Source of the DNA: an uncultured bacterium
Lineage (GTDB): Bacteria; Verrucomicrobiota; Verrucomicrobiia; CAIQCK01
Reading direction: 5' to 3'
NCBI GenBank assembly: GCA_903870275.1
Contig: CAIQCK010000008.1
Coordinates: 33,070-97,069 of the forward strand
Length of the DNA: 64,000 nucleotides
In this document: positions 34,682 to 43,143 of the stretch, piece by piece
Numbering within the stretch: the stretch's first letter is position 1
How the letters are laid out: every line of letters begins with the position of its first letter
Made by a program: the position numbers and the translations under genes
Notes under the pieces: generated by a model
Database searches by the model: none
Told to the model about the DNA's origin: nothing
What the model saw: only the letters and a program-made list of their open reading frames with translations

Positions 34682-34978
34682 CTACCGACCAAGCGGCGGC
34701 CAGGTGCGGCTGAGAAAATCTGTCATGGACAGGGCCAGCAGGATGGTCAGCCAGTAGAAACCGACGCCGACAAAAATCCAGATCAACCGATGGCTGTAGC
34801 GCACGTGCATGAAGAAGAGCACGACGAGAAATGTTTTGACGACGGCAATGGACAGCGCCGCCACGATGTTGAGTTCGCCCAGCGACACGCGGTTGATGGC
34901 GACGGTGGCCGCCAACAGCACCATCAGGGCGATGAAAACCGCCACGTAGGTTTTGATGGGGAGAATGTGATTACTCAT
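34682..34978 (-). CDS. coxD: Cytochrome c oxidase subunit IV
   Basis: 98 residues with three membrane segments (TYVAVFIALMVLLAATVAIN, FLVVLFFMHVRYSHRLIWIF and the YWLTILLALSM end). The pattern of the last two, with VVLFFMHV, is typical of the small subunit IV of caa3/bacterial aa3 oxidases. It ends the twelve-gene act-cox operon, nine bases after coxC, and stabilises the oxidase rather than taking part in catalysis. Confidence 0.8.
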   Translation of the reverse strand: MSNHILPIKTYVAVFIALMVLLAATVAINRVSLGELNIVAALSIAVVKTFLVVLFFMHVRYSHRLIWIFVGVGFYWLTILLALSMTDFLSRTWPPLGR

Positions 34979-34987
34979 GACCGGTTC

Positions 34988-35629
34988 CTAGGCGATCAGG
35001 TAGAGCAGCGGAAACAGGAACACCCAGATGATGTCCACAAAGTGCCAATACAGCCCGGTGATTTCGAGCGGGTTGTGATATTGCGGCGTATATCGGCCGC
35101 GGGCGGCGAGGATGGCGACGACCAGCACGACACCGACGCCGGCCAGCATGTGGATGGCGTGCAGGCCAGTCATGGCGAAGTAGAGGTAGTAAAACATCTC
35201 CGCCTGCCGCGTGAGCGTGCCTTCCCACACGAAGCTCGCGCCAGGCACCAGGTGATGGACGAATTTGTCATGATACTCGACGGCCTTGATGCCGAGAAAC
35301 GCGCAGCCCAGGAGCATCGTCAGGACCAGCAAGCCTGCGATGTGCGCCGGTTTCTTGCCGACCTGGGCGGCGTGGACAGCGAGGGCCATCGTCAGGCTGC
35401 TGGTGAGCAACACGGCGGTGTTGGCGGCGCCGAGCAGCATGTTCAGGTGATGACTGGCAGCGGCGAAACCCGCACCATACTGATACCGGTAGGCGGTGTA
35501 GGCGGCGAAGAGGCCGCCAAAGAACATGATCTCCGTGGCGAGGAAAACCCACATGCCCAGCACGGCGGATTCGCGCTGCTGGCTGGCGTCCTCGAACTGA
35601 TGGCGTAACATGGCGGGCGACTCATCCAC
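34988..35629 (-). CDS. coxC: Cytochrome c oxidase subunit III
   Basis: 213 residues from a GTG at 35629, which overlaps the coxA stop by eight bases and has GGAGG nine bases upstream; an ATG at 35611 is the alternative. Five hydrophobic segments; [20 protein letters not shown] and the [28 protein letters not shown] region match subunit III. The typical short form of caa3 enzymes is about 200 residues, as here. It supports stability and proton uptake. Confidence 0.9.
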   Translation of the reverse strand: MDESPAMLRHQFEDASQQRESAVLGMWVFLATEIMFFGGLFAAYTAYRYQYGAGFAAASHHLNMLLGAANTAVLLTSSLTMALAVHAAQVGKKPAHIAGLLVLTMLLGCAFLGIKAVEYHDKFVHHLVPGASFVWEGTLTRQAEMFYYLYFAMTGLHAIHMLAGVGVVLVVAILAARGRYTPQYHNPLEITGLYWHFVDIIWVFLFPLLYLIA

Positions 35630-37241
35630 TGGCGTTTTCCTCCGGACGATAAGCGTAGGCTTCCTCGGTCACGACGGGCGTTTGCTCGAAATTCTCCGTG
35701 GGCGGCGGCGACGGCGTCAGCCACTCCAGTCCCTTGGCGCCCCACGGGTTGGGACCGGCGATCGGCCCGCGCCTCAGCGACCAGAGCAGGTAGAACAACG
35801 GCAGCATATAGCCGACGCCGAGGATGGACGCGCCGGCCGAGGACATGACGTTGAGCACCTGAAACTCGGCCGGATAGGTGTGATACCGGCGCGGCATGCC
35901 GAGATAGCCGAGGATGAACTGCGGGAAAAACGTCAGGTTGAAGCCCAGGAAAATGACCAGCGCCGCCAGCCTCGCCCATTGTTCGGGATACAGCCGCCCG
36001 GTGATCTTCGGCCACCAGAAATGCAGTCCGCCCATGTAGCCCATGATCGCGCCGCCGACCATGATGTAGTGGAAATGCGCGACGACGAAGTACGTGTCGT
36101 GGACATGCACGTCCATTCCCAGCGTCGCCAGGAACAAACCGGTCACTCCGCCGATGGTAAAAAGGCCGATGAATCCCAGCGCGTAGAGCATCGGCGCGTC
36201 GTAGGAGATGGAACCTTTGTAGAGCGTGGCGGTCCAGTTGAACACCTTGATCGCCGACGGAATGGCGACGAGAAAACTCAGGAACGAGAAAATCAGCCCC
36301 GCATAGGCGGACTGGCCGCTGACAAACATGTGGTGGCCCCAAACCAGAAACCCGACCACCGCGATGGCGACGCTGGAGAAGGCCACGATCTTGTAGCCGA
36401 AGATGCGGTTGCGCGAAAAACACGCGATCAGTTCGCTGACCACGCCCATCGAAGGCAGGATCATGATATAGACCGCCGGATGGGAGTAGAACCAGAAGAG
36501 GTGCTGAAAAAGCAGCGGGTCGCCGCCGAGCGCGGGGTCGAAGATGCCGATGTGAAAAACGCGTTCCAAGCCGACCATCGCCAGGGTGATCGCGATGACG
36601 GGCGTGCCAAGCACCATGATGATGCTGGTGGCGTAGATCGCCCACACAAACAACGGCAGCCGGAACCACGTCAAGCCTGGCGCGCGCATTTTGTGGATGG
36701 TGACGATGAAGTTCAGGCCGGTGAAGATCGAGGAGAAGCCGGTGATAAAGACGCCCACGGCCATCGTGGTGACGTTGGTGTGCGAGTAGATGCTGCTGTA
36801 GGGCGTGTAGAACGTCCATCCAGTGTCTACGCCGCCGGCCACCGCCGCGGTGATGGTGAAAATGCCGCCGAGCGTATAGACATACCAACTCGCCAGGTTC
36901 AGCCGGGGAAACGCCAGGTCGCGCGCGCCGATCATCATCGGGATCAAAAAGTTGCCCAGCACCGTCGGGATGGACGGGATCAGGAAGAAAAAGATCATGA
37001 TCAACCCGTGCATCGTGAAGAGCTTGTTGTAGTTCTGGTGCGAGACGACGTTGCCGTTCGGTGTGAGCAACTCCGTCCGAATCATCCCCGCATACGTGCT
37101 GCCGAGCAAAAAGAAGACGGTGATGGACACCAGAAACAGCAACGCGATTCGTTTGTGATCCTGGGTCAGCAGCCAGGACCGGATGCTGTAGTCGCAGTTC
37201 AGATAGTGCACGGGCGGCATCGTGGGTTCGGAAGTCGTCAT
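35622..37241 (-). CDS. coxA: caa3-type cytochrome c oxidase subunit I
   Basis: 539 residues, twelve membrane segments. Heme ligand His in [11 protein letters not shown] and the binuclear-centre pair in [32 protein letters not shown] contains the His-Tyr crosslink pair, and WGHHMFVSG supplies CuB ligands. The YSHPAV sequence lacks the Glu (GHPEV) of A1-type oxidases and matches the A2 type, in which Tyr-Ser serve the D-proton channel. It reduces oxygen and pumps protons. Overlaps coxB by ATGA. Confidence 0.95.
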   Translation of the reverse strand: MTTSEPTMPPVHYLNCDYSIRSWLLTQDHKRIALLFLVSITVFFLLGSTYAGMIRTELLTPNGNVVSHQNYNKLFTMHGLIMIFFFLIPSIPTVLGNFLIPMMIGARDLAFPRLNLASWYVYTLGGIFTITAAVAGGVDTGWTFYTPYSSIYSHTNVTTMAVGVFITGFSSIFTGLNFIVTIHKMRAPGLTWFRLPLFVWAIYATSIIMVLGTPVIAITLAMVGLERVFHIGIFDPALGGDPLLFQHLFWFYSHPAVYIMILPSMGVVSELIACFSRNRIFGYKIVAFSSVAIAVVGFLVWGHHMFVSGQSAYAGLIFSFLSFLVAIPSAIKVFNWTATLYKGSISYDAPMLYALGFIGLFTIGGVTGLFLATLGMDVHVHDTYFVVAHFHYIMVGGAIMGYMGGLHFWWPKITGRLYPEQWARLAALVIFLGFNLTFFPQFILGYLGMPRRYHTYPAEFQVLNVMSSAGASILGVGYMLPLFYLLWSLRRGPIAGPNPWGAKGLEWLTPSPPPTENFEQTPVVTEEAYAYRPEENASG

Positions 37242-38206
37242 TTTGTTTCGCTCCCGGTTTTCGCCGCCTGCGGCGGCGTCAGCGACTTGATGTAAGCAAT
37301 GAGTTGGAGCAGGCCCTCTTCGCTAATGATGCCCTTGAACGTCGGCATGATCGGCTCGTAGTTCGGCAGCAGCCGCGCGTTGGGCTTGGTGATGCAATCG
37401 CGGATGTAATCCTCATCGGCTTGCATGACCTGGCCGGATTTCAACGTCACCTTGCTGCCAAACAGCCCGACCAGCGTCGGCCCGCGGCCGGTGTTGTCGT
37501 TCTTGTGGCAGGTGGCGCAGCCCAACTGGTCGAACAGTTTCCCGCCTATCACGTGCATCGGCCCGGCTTCCGCGCCGCCGCCGAGCCAGTTCTGGTAGTC
37601 CGGCGGGTCCATGACGTGGACCCAGCCGGTCATCAGTGAGTGCTCGGTGCCGCAATACTGCGCGCAGAACAGCCGGTAATCGCCCTTACGCGTCGCTTGA
37701 AACCACATCGTGGTGTACCGGCCCGGCAGCACGTCGTTCTTCACGCGGAACGCCGGCACGAACAGGTCGTGAATCACATCTTCGGAAATCATCGTCAGTT
37801 TGATCGGCCGGCCAACTGGGATGTGCAACTCGTTGATCTCGCGCTGGCCTTCGGGGTGCTGGAACTTCCACATCCACTGCTTGCCCACCACGAACACGTC
37901 CATGGCACCCGGTGGCGCGGTGTAGATGGTGAAAAACAGTTTCGCGCCCCAGAAAAACATCACCATCGTCAGCGCCAGCGGCACAACCGACCAGACCAGT
38001 TCCAGCCACATGTGGCCGTGCCCGGACGCAACCGCCATCTTTCCTGGTCGCCGGCGATACTTGACAATGAACACCGTGATTACACCGAAAATAAGAATCG
38101 CAAAAACACCGCTGACGGCCACCAGAAAAAAATACAGCGCGTCCACGCGCCCCGCCACGCTGGAGGCCTGCTCCGGGAACATTGGAAATCCCATCCAGTG
38201 CTTCAT
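37238..38206 (-). CDS. coxB: caa3 oxidase subunit II with fused cytochrome c
   Basis: 322 residues. Two membrane segments near the N-terminus anchor the cupredoxin domain: FSRVKND... ligand region [20 protein letters not shown], and CuA motif [14 protein letters not shown]-terminal cytochrome c domain carries CATCH and a methionine-containing end ([16 protein letters not shown]). The fusion is the definition of caa3-type oxidases: it receives electrons from the ACIII cytochromes and passes them via heme c and CuA to subunit I. ATGA overlaps join it to the SCO gene and coxA. Confidence 0.95.
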   Translation of the reverse strand: MKHWMGFPMFPEQASSVAGRVDALYFFLVAVSGVFAILIFGVITVFIVKYRRRPGKMAVASGHGHMWLELVWSVVPLALTMVMFFWGAKLFFTIYTAPPGAMDVFVVGKQWMWKFQHPEGQREINELHIPVGRPIKLTMISEDVIHDLFVPAFRVKNDVLPGRYTTMWFQATRKGDYRLFCAQYCGTEHSLMTGWVHVMDPPDYQNWLGGGAEAGPMHVIGGKLFDQLGCATCHKNDNTGRGPTLVGLFGSKVTLKSGQVMQADEDYIRDCITKPNARLLPNYEPIMPTFKGIISEEGLLQLIAYIKSLTPPQAAKTGSETK

Positions 38207-39036
38207 CCGGTTGCCGCGCCTCCCTCGCGTGACTGCCGGGCCTGTCGTTCCCGCCAGAACAGCAGGGTCATCAACACCGCCAGCGCCAGCACCGTCACCA
38301 CGCCGCCGATCTGGATAATGCGGCCGACGATGACACTGTATTTGCCCGTGGCCGGGTCGTAGTGAAAACAGAACAGCAGGATTTGATCCACGCGCGAGCC
38401 GATCTTGTTCGCGGACGCTTCGACCTGCGCCAACCGCAGGTCGCGCACCGGGAATTCGACGCCGTAGAAATACCGTGCCACCCTGCCCTGCGGCGTCAAC
38501 ACCATCAGTCCCGCCGCGTGCGCATACTGCTTCGTCTCTTCATCCCATTTGTAGCGGAATCCCACCGCGCTCATGAGTTGCCGGATGGACGCATCGTCGC
38601 CGGTCAGGAAATGCCAGCCGGCCTCCGCTCCCGGCCGTGAAAGCGATTTGAGGTAATTCGTCTTTTTCTCCGCCGCCAGCGCCGCCGTTTCGTGCGGGTC
38701 GAAGCTCACGGTGACCACTTCGAATTCCTGGCCGGCGTTGAACGGCAGCTTCTTCATGGCGAAGACCAGTCCGTTGAGCGTGAGCGAGCACAACATCGGG
38801 CATCCGTAGTAAACCGGCGTCAGAATGACCGGCCGCTTGCCAAAATAATCCGCCAGCTTGACCGTCTTGCCGCTCTCGTCGTGGAACGTCAGGTCGAGCG
38901 GCACTTGTTCGTTGAGTTTTTGGTCTATCCCCACGTCGCGCAGCGCCGGCGGGCGGTCCTGCGCGCACAGCCCGACGGGCAGGAAAACAAGAACCATCCA
39001 AACCGCCGCAACCATCCATTGCGAGAGCGTCGTCAT
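38203..39036 (-). CDS. sco: SCO1/SenC copper chaperone
   Basis: 277 residues. An N-terminal signal/anchor leads into a thioredoxin-like SCO domain with the copper-binding CxxxC in YYGCPMLCSL and a His in QYAHAAGLMVL. A C-terminal membrane segment (VTVLALAVLMTLLFW) is present, unlike many SCO proteins, giving a two-anchor topology. It supplies copper to CuA of the adjacent CoxB. ATGA overlaps link it to the upstream small membrane gene and to coxB. Confidence 0.88.
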   Translation of the reverse strand: MTTLSQWMVAAVWMVLVFLPVGLCAQDRPPALRDVGIDQKLNEQVPLDLTFHDESGKTVKLADYFGKRPVILTPVYYGCPMLCSLTLNGLVFAMKKLPFNAGQEFEVVTVSFDPHETAALAAEKKTNYLKSLSRPGAEAGWHFLTGDDASIRQLMSAVGFRYKWDEETKQYAHAAGLMVLTPQGRVARYFYGVEFPVRDLRLAQVEASANKIGSRVDQILLFCFHYDPATGKYSVIVGRIIQIGGVVTVLALAVLMTLLFWRERQARQSREGGAATG

Positions 39037-39452
39037 GGTTTTGTTCCTCCAACCTCGGTTTTCGGCGGCAGACCGCGCTCGGCCAGCAACTCGATCGCGC
39101 GCCCCACCGGAATGCGGACGATGCCCTTGTCGGGGTCAACCCAGGCCCAACCGTTCAACACCGCTTCCTCGGCCGTGCGCCACTCCTTCAAATCCCGCGG
39201 CGCATGCACCTGCAACTTCGGCCCCGCATACGGCGCGCGCGCGCCCGCCATCAGCGACGGCGCCGGGAACTTCTCCGTCGGTGCGGCGAAATAATCGAAC
39301 GACGTCCACATCGCCACCACGACCACGGCGACCGTCACCGCCAGACCGGCGCCCCATTTGACAAGCGCCCCGAAGCTCGCATCGCCCTCTTCGTAGCGAT
39401 GGCCGGGCGGCTCGGCAGACTGTTTCCTGGTGTGTGGAGGTTGCTCGTTCAT
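39033..39452 (-). CDS. Small single-pass membrane protein of the act-cox operon
   Basis: 139 residues from the ATG at 39452, chosen because it overlaps the actF stop by ATGA; an ATG at 39458 is possible. One membrane segment (VKWGAGLAVTVAVVVVAMW, about 32-50) is followed by a periplasmic part with a conserved-looking end (VLNGWAWVDPDKGIVRIPVG, RAIELLAERGLP). Proteins of this form recur between act and cox genes in other phyla and may be a complex subunit or assembly factor; there is no functional assignment. Confidence 0.65.
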   Translation of the reverse strand: MNEQPPHTRKQSAEPPGHRYEEGDASFGALVKWGAGLAVTVAVVVVAMWTSFDYFAAPTEKFPAPSLMAGARAPYAGPKLQVHAPRDLKEWRTAEEAVLNGWAWVDPDKGIVRIPVGRAIELLAERGLPPKTEVGGTKP

Positions 39453-40621
39453 GTCCATTGAAATTCCTCTTCGACGCGCGCGTCATGGACCGGCACCAGC
39501 GACCGGCCTTTCAGTTGCCCGACAAACGCCGCCACCCACAAGCCGCCAATTCCAAGCAACGCCACCACGTCCATCCAGTGAACACTGAACCGGCTGCGGT
39601 CAAACGCCGGCTTCACGATCCAAAACAAATCCACCACGCAAACCGCGAGCACGCCCACAGCCACCGCCGCCAGCCGGCCGGGCCGGCGTTTGATGTCGCG
39701 CGACAGCAGCAGGAAAAACGGCGCGAAGAAATGGAACACCATCAGAAAGATGCCCACGCCGCTCCAGCCACCCTCGAACCGGCGCAGATACCAGGAGTTC
39801 TCTTCGGGCAGGTTGCCCGCCCAGATGATCAGGTATTGCGCGAACGAAATGTAGGCCCAAAAAATCACGAACGTGAACATGAAGTTGCCGAGGTCGTGGA
39901 ACTGCTGCGCGGAAACGGCGTCGGCCAGCGGCTTCTGCTTTGCCAGCGCGGCCGCCACGATAATCACCAGCGCGAAACCGCCGAGCACCTGCCCCGTCAT
40001 GAGCAGCACGCCATAGACCGTCGAGAACCATTCCGGTTCCAGCGACATCGCCCAATCAAACGCCGCGAACGACATGGTCAACCCGTAAGCCACCAGCCCG
40101 CCGCCGCCCAGCGCCGTCAGCCGCCGCGTGACGTCGAGGCTTGGCGCACGGTCCTGGTCTGCCGCCGCGCGATCCAGACGCCAGGCGAGGCCAAGCCACA
40201 CCGCAAAGTAAATCGCCGCGCGAACAATGAAGAAGGGAACGTTCAGATACGGCTGTTTGTGCCGCAGCATTTCGCTCGCAGCAACCGCCTCCGGCCGCGC
40301 CCACACGTAAAGACTTTGCAGCCCAAACAGCAGCGGGACGAACAAAACCGCCATCAACAACAACGTCCGCGTGCCGGCCTCCAGCAAACGGCGCACGCCA
40401 AATCCCCATCGCCCGCCGGCCAGATGATGGATCATTACAATCACCAGACAGCCGAGCGGCAGGCCGATCCAAAACAAATACGCCACGAGGTAGGAGCGGA
40501 AGAACTGCGTGGTGTCAAACCATCCCGCCACGGCGCAAACTGCGGCGCACAACAGACCGGCGACGAGCGCGCCCCGCTCGACGCGATTCAATTGCCGGCT
40601 GAGTGAGTCGTTGCCGTTCAC
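39449..40621 (-). CDS. actF: Alternative complex III subunit ActF (NrfD-like)
   Basis: 390 residues from the GTG at 40621 (GTGA overlap with actE). About ten membrane segments; the opening NRVERGALVAGLLCAAVCAV and the later FDWAMSLEPEWFSTVYGVLL, FVIFWAYISFAQYLIIWAGN and VDLFWIVKPAF segments match ActF. ActC and ActF are paired integral subunits that hold quinol-side and proton-path elements. Shorter at its C-terminus than some homologs, but complete by motif. Confidence 0.9.
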   Translation of the reverse strand: MNGNDSLSRQLNRVERGALVAGLLCAAVCAVAGWFDTTQFFRSYLVAYLFWIGLPLGCLVIVMIHHLAGGRWGFGVRRLLEAGTRTLLLMAVLFVPLLFGLQSLYVWARPEAVAASEMLRHKQPYLNVPFFIVRAAIYFAVWLGLAWRLDRAAADQDRAPSLDVTRRLTALGGGGLVAYGLTMSFAAFDWAMSLEPEWFSTVYGVLLMTGQVLGGFALVIIVAAALAKQKPLADAVSAQQFHDLGNFMFTFVIFWAYISFAQYLIIWAGNLPEENSWYLRRFEGGWSGVGIFLMVFHFFAPFFLLLSRDIKRRPGRLAAVAVGVLAVCVVDLFWIVKPAFDRSRFSVHWMDVVALLGIGGLWVAAFVGQLKGRSLVPVHDARVEEEFQWT

Positions 40622-41223
40622 TTGGCTGCCTCCTTGAGTTTCTGACGCTCCCCGGCCGGCACGTCGGCCAGCGGCGCGTATTGGCTGAACTGGAGCGTGC
40701 GAACGTAAGCCGCAATCGCCCACCGGTCCTCCACCGGAATCTGCGCCGCGTAGTCCGGCATGACGCCGAAGCCGTTGGAGATGACATCGAAGAAATGGCC
40801 GAGCGCCATCGCGCGCATCTGCGGCGTGTGATACGGCGGCGGCCGGCGGTAGCCGCGCTGCACGATCATGCCGTTGCCGTTGCCGGCGCGGTCGTGGCAC
40901 GGCGAGCAGAAAATATCGAACCGTCCCTGGCCGCGCAACAGCACCGCCTTCGTCACCGGGAACGGCAGCGCGTCCACCTCTTTGCCGTTGAGCTTGCCGG
41001 TGTAGAACACCTCGTTCGTGCGCAAGTGACCACGGGCAACGGTGTCGGCTTCCAACGGCCGGGCAGAAGTCCCGTCCGCAAAAACCGGGCTGGACATATA
41101 CGGCTCCGTCTTCGGCTGCCGATACATGTCCTGCAAATCGCAGCCCGACAACAAGACCGCCGCCGCCATGAAGGCAGCCAGCCGGACCAGACGTGCGCCG
41201 AAGTTGTCAGGGTTCAACCTCAT
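40618..41223 (-). CDS. actE: Alternative complex III cytochrome c, ActE
   Basis: 201 residues from the ATG at 41223, which overlaps actD by 17 bases. A lipobox (VLLSGC) makes it a lipoprotein. Single CxxCH (IFCSPCHDRAGNG), with a methionine ligand probably in the NGFGVMPDYAAQIPVEDRWA segment. It carries electrons from the ActB/ActA side toward the oxidase's cytochrome c domain. Confidence 0.9.
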   Translation of the reverse strand: MRLNPDNFGARLVRLAAFMAAAVLLSGCDLQDMYRQPKTEPYMSSPVFADGTSARPLEADTVARGHLRTNEVFYTGKLNGKEVDALPFPVTKAVLLRGQGRFDIFCSPCHDRAGNGNGMIVQRGYRRPPPYHTPQMRAMALGHFFDVISNGFGVMPDYAAQIPVEDRWAIAAYVRTLQFSQYAPLADVPAGERQKLKEAAK

Positions 41224-41752
41224 ACACTCCCTTCGGCAACAAGCGTTCCAAGAACTTTTTGGTTTCCTCGCCATCGAACTTCGGATCGGTCGCCTCGATG
41301 CAGAGGAAGAACCGATCGTGACCATGGAGAACGAAGCGTTCGACGTTGAACAACGGATGGTAAGGCTTGGGCAGCCCGTTCAGCGCCAGCATGCCGAGCA
41401 CGGCCGAGATGGCGGCGAACAGCACGGTCAACTCGAACGTCACCGGAATGAACGCGGGCCAGCTGAACAGTGGCCGGCCTCCGACGTTGATCGGGTAGTG
41501 ATACATCGCCGCGAAACACTCCATGCCGAAGCCGGTCAGCCCGCCAGCGATGCCGCCCATCAGCACGATCAGTGGCAGGCGGCTGTGGTGAAGGCCAACG
41601 GCCTCGTCAAGTCCCTCCACCGGAAACGGCGAGTAGGCTTCCATCTTCCGGTAACCGTCGGCATAGGCGCTCCTGGCCGCGGCGAGAACCGAGTCGGCGC
41701 TCTCAAACTCCGCCAGCAAACCATGCAGCGACGGTTTCGTGGTGAGGTTCAT
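41207..41752 (-). CDS. actD: Alternative complex III subunit ActD (DUF3341)
   Basis: 181 residues from the ATG at 41752 (ATGA overlap with actC). DUF3341: HGLLAEFESADSVLAAARSA, YSPFPVEGLDEAVGL, then two membrane segments (LIVLMGGIAGGLTGFGMECF and PVTFELTVLFAAISAVLGML) and a C-terminal domain with ERFVLHGHDRFFLCIEATD. Structural subunit of the membrane arm. Confidence 0.92.
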   Translation of the reverse strand: MNLTTKPSLHGLLAEFESADSVLAAARSAYADGYRKMEAYSPFPVEGLDEAVGLHHSRLPLIVLMGGIAGGLTGFGMECFAAMYHYPINVGGRPLFSWPAFIPVTFELTVLFAAISAVLGMLALNGLPKPYHPLFNVERFVLHGHDRFFLCIEATDPKFDGEETKKFLERLLPKGVYEVEP

Positions 41753-43140
41753 GGCTTCGGCTCCCCTTTCTCCACTTGCTCGGCCACCTGCTCGCGCAGT
41801 TCGAACATGGAAATCATCGGCAGCAGCCGGATGAACAGGAACATCAGCGTCAGGAACAACCCCACAGACCCGAACAGCGTCGCCCAGTCCCAGAACGTCG
41901 GATAATACATCCGCCACGCCGACGGGATAAAGTCGCGGTGCAGGCTGACGACCACGATCACAAACCGCTCCAGCCACATCCCGATGTTGACGACGATGGA
42001 AACGATGAAAAGCGTCGGGATGTTGCGGCGCGCTTTCCTGAACCAGAAAACCTGCGGTGCGAGCACATTGCACGCGATCATCATCCAAAAGAAAAACGCA
42101 TACGGCCCCTTGGCGCGATTCATGACCTCGAAGATTTCAAACGGACTGTTGCTATACCACGCGATGAACGTCTCCATCAGGTAGCCGTAGCTGACCATCA
42201 TGCCCGTCGCGAGGAGCACCTTGGCCATGTTGTCGAGGTGGCGGATGGTGAAGAAATCCTCCAGCCCGTAAATCTTCCGCACCGGGATGGTCAGCGACAT
42301 CACCATCGCGAAGCCGGAAAAAATCGCTCCCGCGACGAAGTAAGGCGGGAAGATCGTCGTGTGCCAGCCGGGCACGATGCCGATGGTGAAGTCCATGCTC
42401 ACTACCGAATGCACCGAGAGCACCAGCGGCGTTGCCAGCCCGGCCAGCAGCAAATAGGCGATCTTGTAGCGGTGCCAGTGCGTCGCCGCCCCGCGCCATC
42501 CCATCGCGAGGATGCCATAGAAGATGCGGGCGAAACGATGGCGCGCGCGGTCGCGCATGCTGCCGGCGTCGGGGATCAGGCCGACATACCAAAACATGAG
42601 CGACACCGTCGCATACGTGGAGACGGCGAACACGTCCCAGACCAGCGGGCTGCGCCATTGCGGCCACAGCCGCATCGTGTCGGGATACGGGAACAACCAG
42701 TAAAACACCCACGGACGGCCGAGGTGCAGCAGCGGGAACATGCCGGCGCACGCGACCGCGAACAGCGTCATCGCTTCCGCGAACCGGTTGATGGAGGTGC
42801 GCCACTCCTGCCGGAACAACAACAGGATCGCCGAGATCAGCGTGCCGGCATGGCCGATGCCGATCCACCACACGAAGTTGACGATGGCAAATCCCCACGC
42901 GACCGGGACGCGGACGCCCCAAATGCCCACGCCGCGATAAAACAGATACGTGACCGCCACCAGCAACATCATCAGCAGGACAAACCCAATGGCGAACCCC
43001 ACCATCCAGCTCCGCGGCGTGGGCCGTGTCAGCACGACCGCGCTGATCTGCTCCGTCACCGAGCCGTAGGTGTGGCCGCGCCGAAGAATCGGCCGGCTGC
43101 TTGCCGTGTGCGGTGCCGGGTTGGAAGCGTTGGGTTCCAT
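41749..43140 (-). CDS. actC: Alternative complex III subunit ActC (NrfD-like)
   Basis: 463 residues with about ten membrane segments. NrfD/PsrC-type features include RTPRSWMVGFAIGFVLLMML near the start, WWIGIGHAGTLISAILLL, FHLGRPWVFYWLFPYPDTM and SVVSMDFTIGIVPGWHTTIF. This subunit bears the quinol site together with ActB. Three bases separate it from actB. Confidence 0.93.
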   Translation of the reverse strand: MEPNASNPAPHTASSRPILRRGHTYGSVTEQISAVVLTRPTPRSWMVGFAIGFVLLMMLLVAVTYLFYRGVGIWGVRVPVAWGFAIVNFVWWIGIGHAGTLISAILLLFRQEWRTSINRFAEAMTLFAVACAGMFPLLHLGRPWVFYWLFPYPDTMRLWPQWRSPLVWDVFAVSTYATVSLMFWYVGLIPDAGSMRDRARHRFARIFYGILAMGWRGAATHWHRYKIAYLLLAGLATPLVLSVHSVVSMDFTIGIVPGWHTTIFPPYFVAGAIFSGFAMVMSLTIPVRKIYGLEDFFTIRHLDNMAKVLLATGMMVSYGYLMETFIAWYSNSPFEIFEVMNRAKGPYAFFFWMMIACNVLAPQVFWFRKARRNIPTLFIVSIVVNIGMWLERFVIVVVSLHRDFIPSAWRMYYPTFWDWATLFGSVGLFLTLMFLFIRLLPMISMFELREQVAEQVEKGEPKP

Positions 43141-43143
43141 GAC

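Noticed and set aside
35610..37295. A 561-residue open frame on the plus strand
   Set aside because: Antisense to coxA. Composition (Asp/His/Arg/Glu-rich) is typical of shadows of GC-rich genes.
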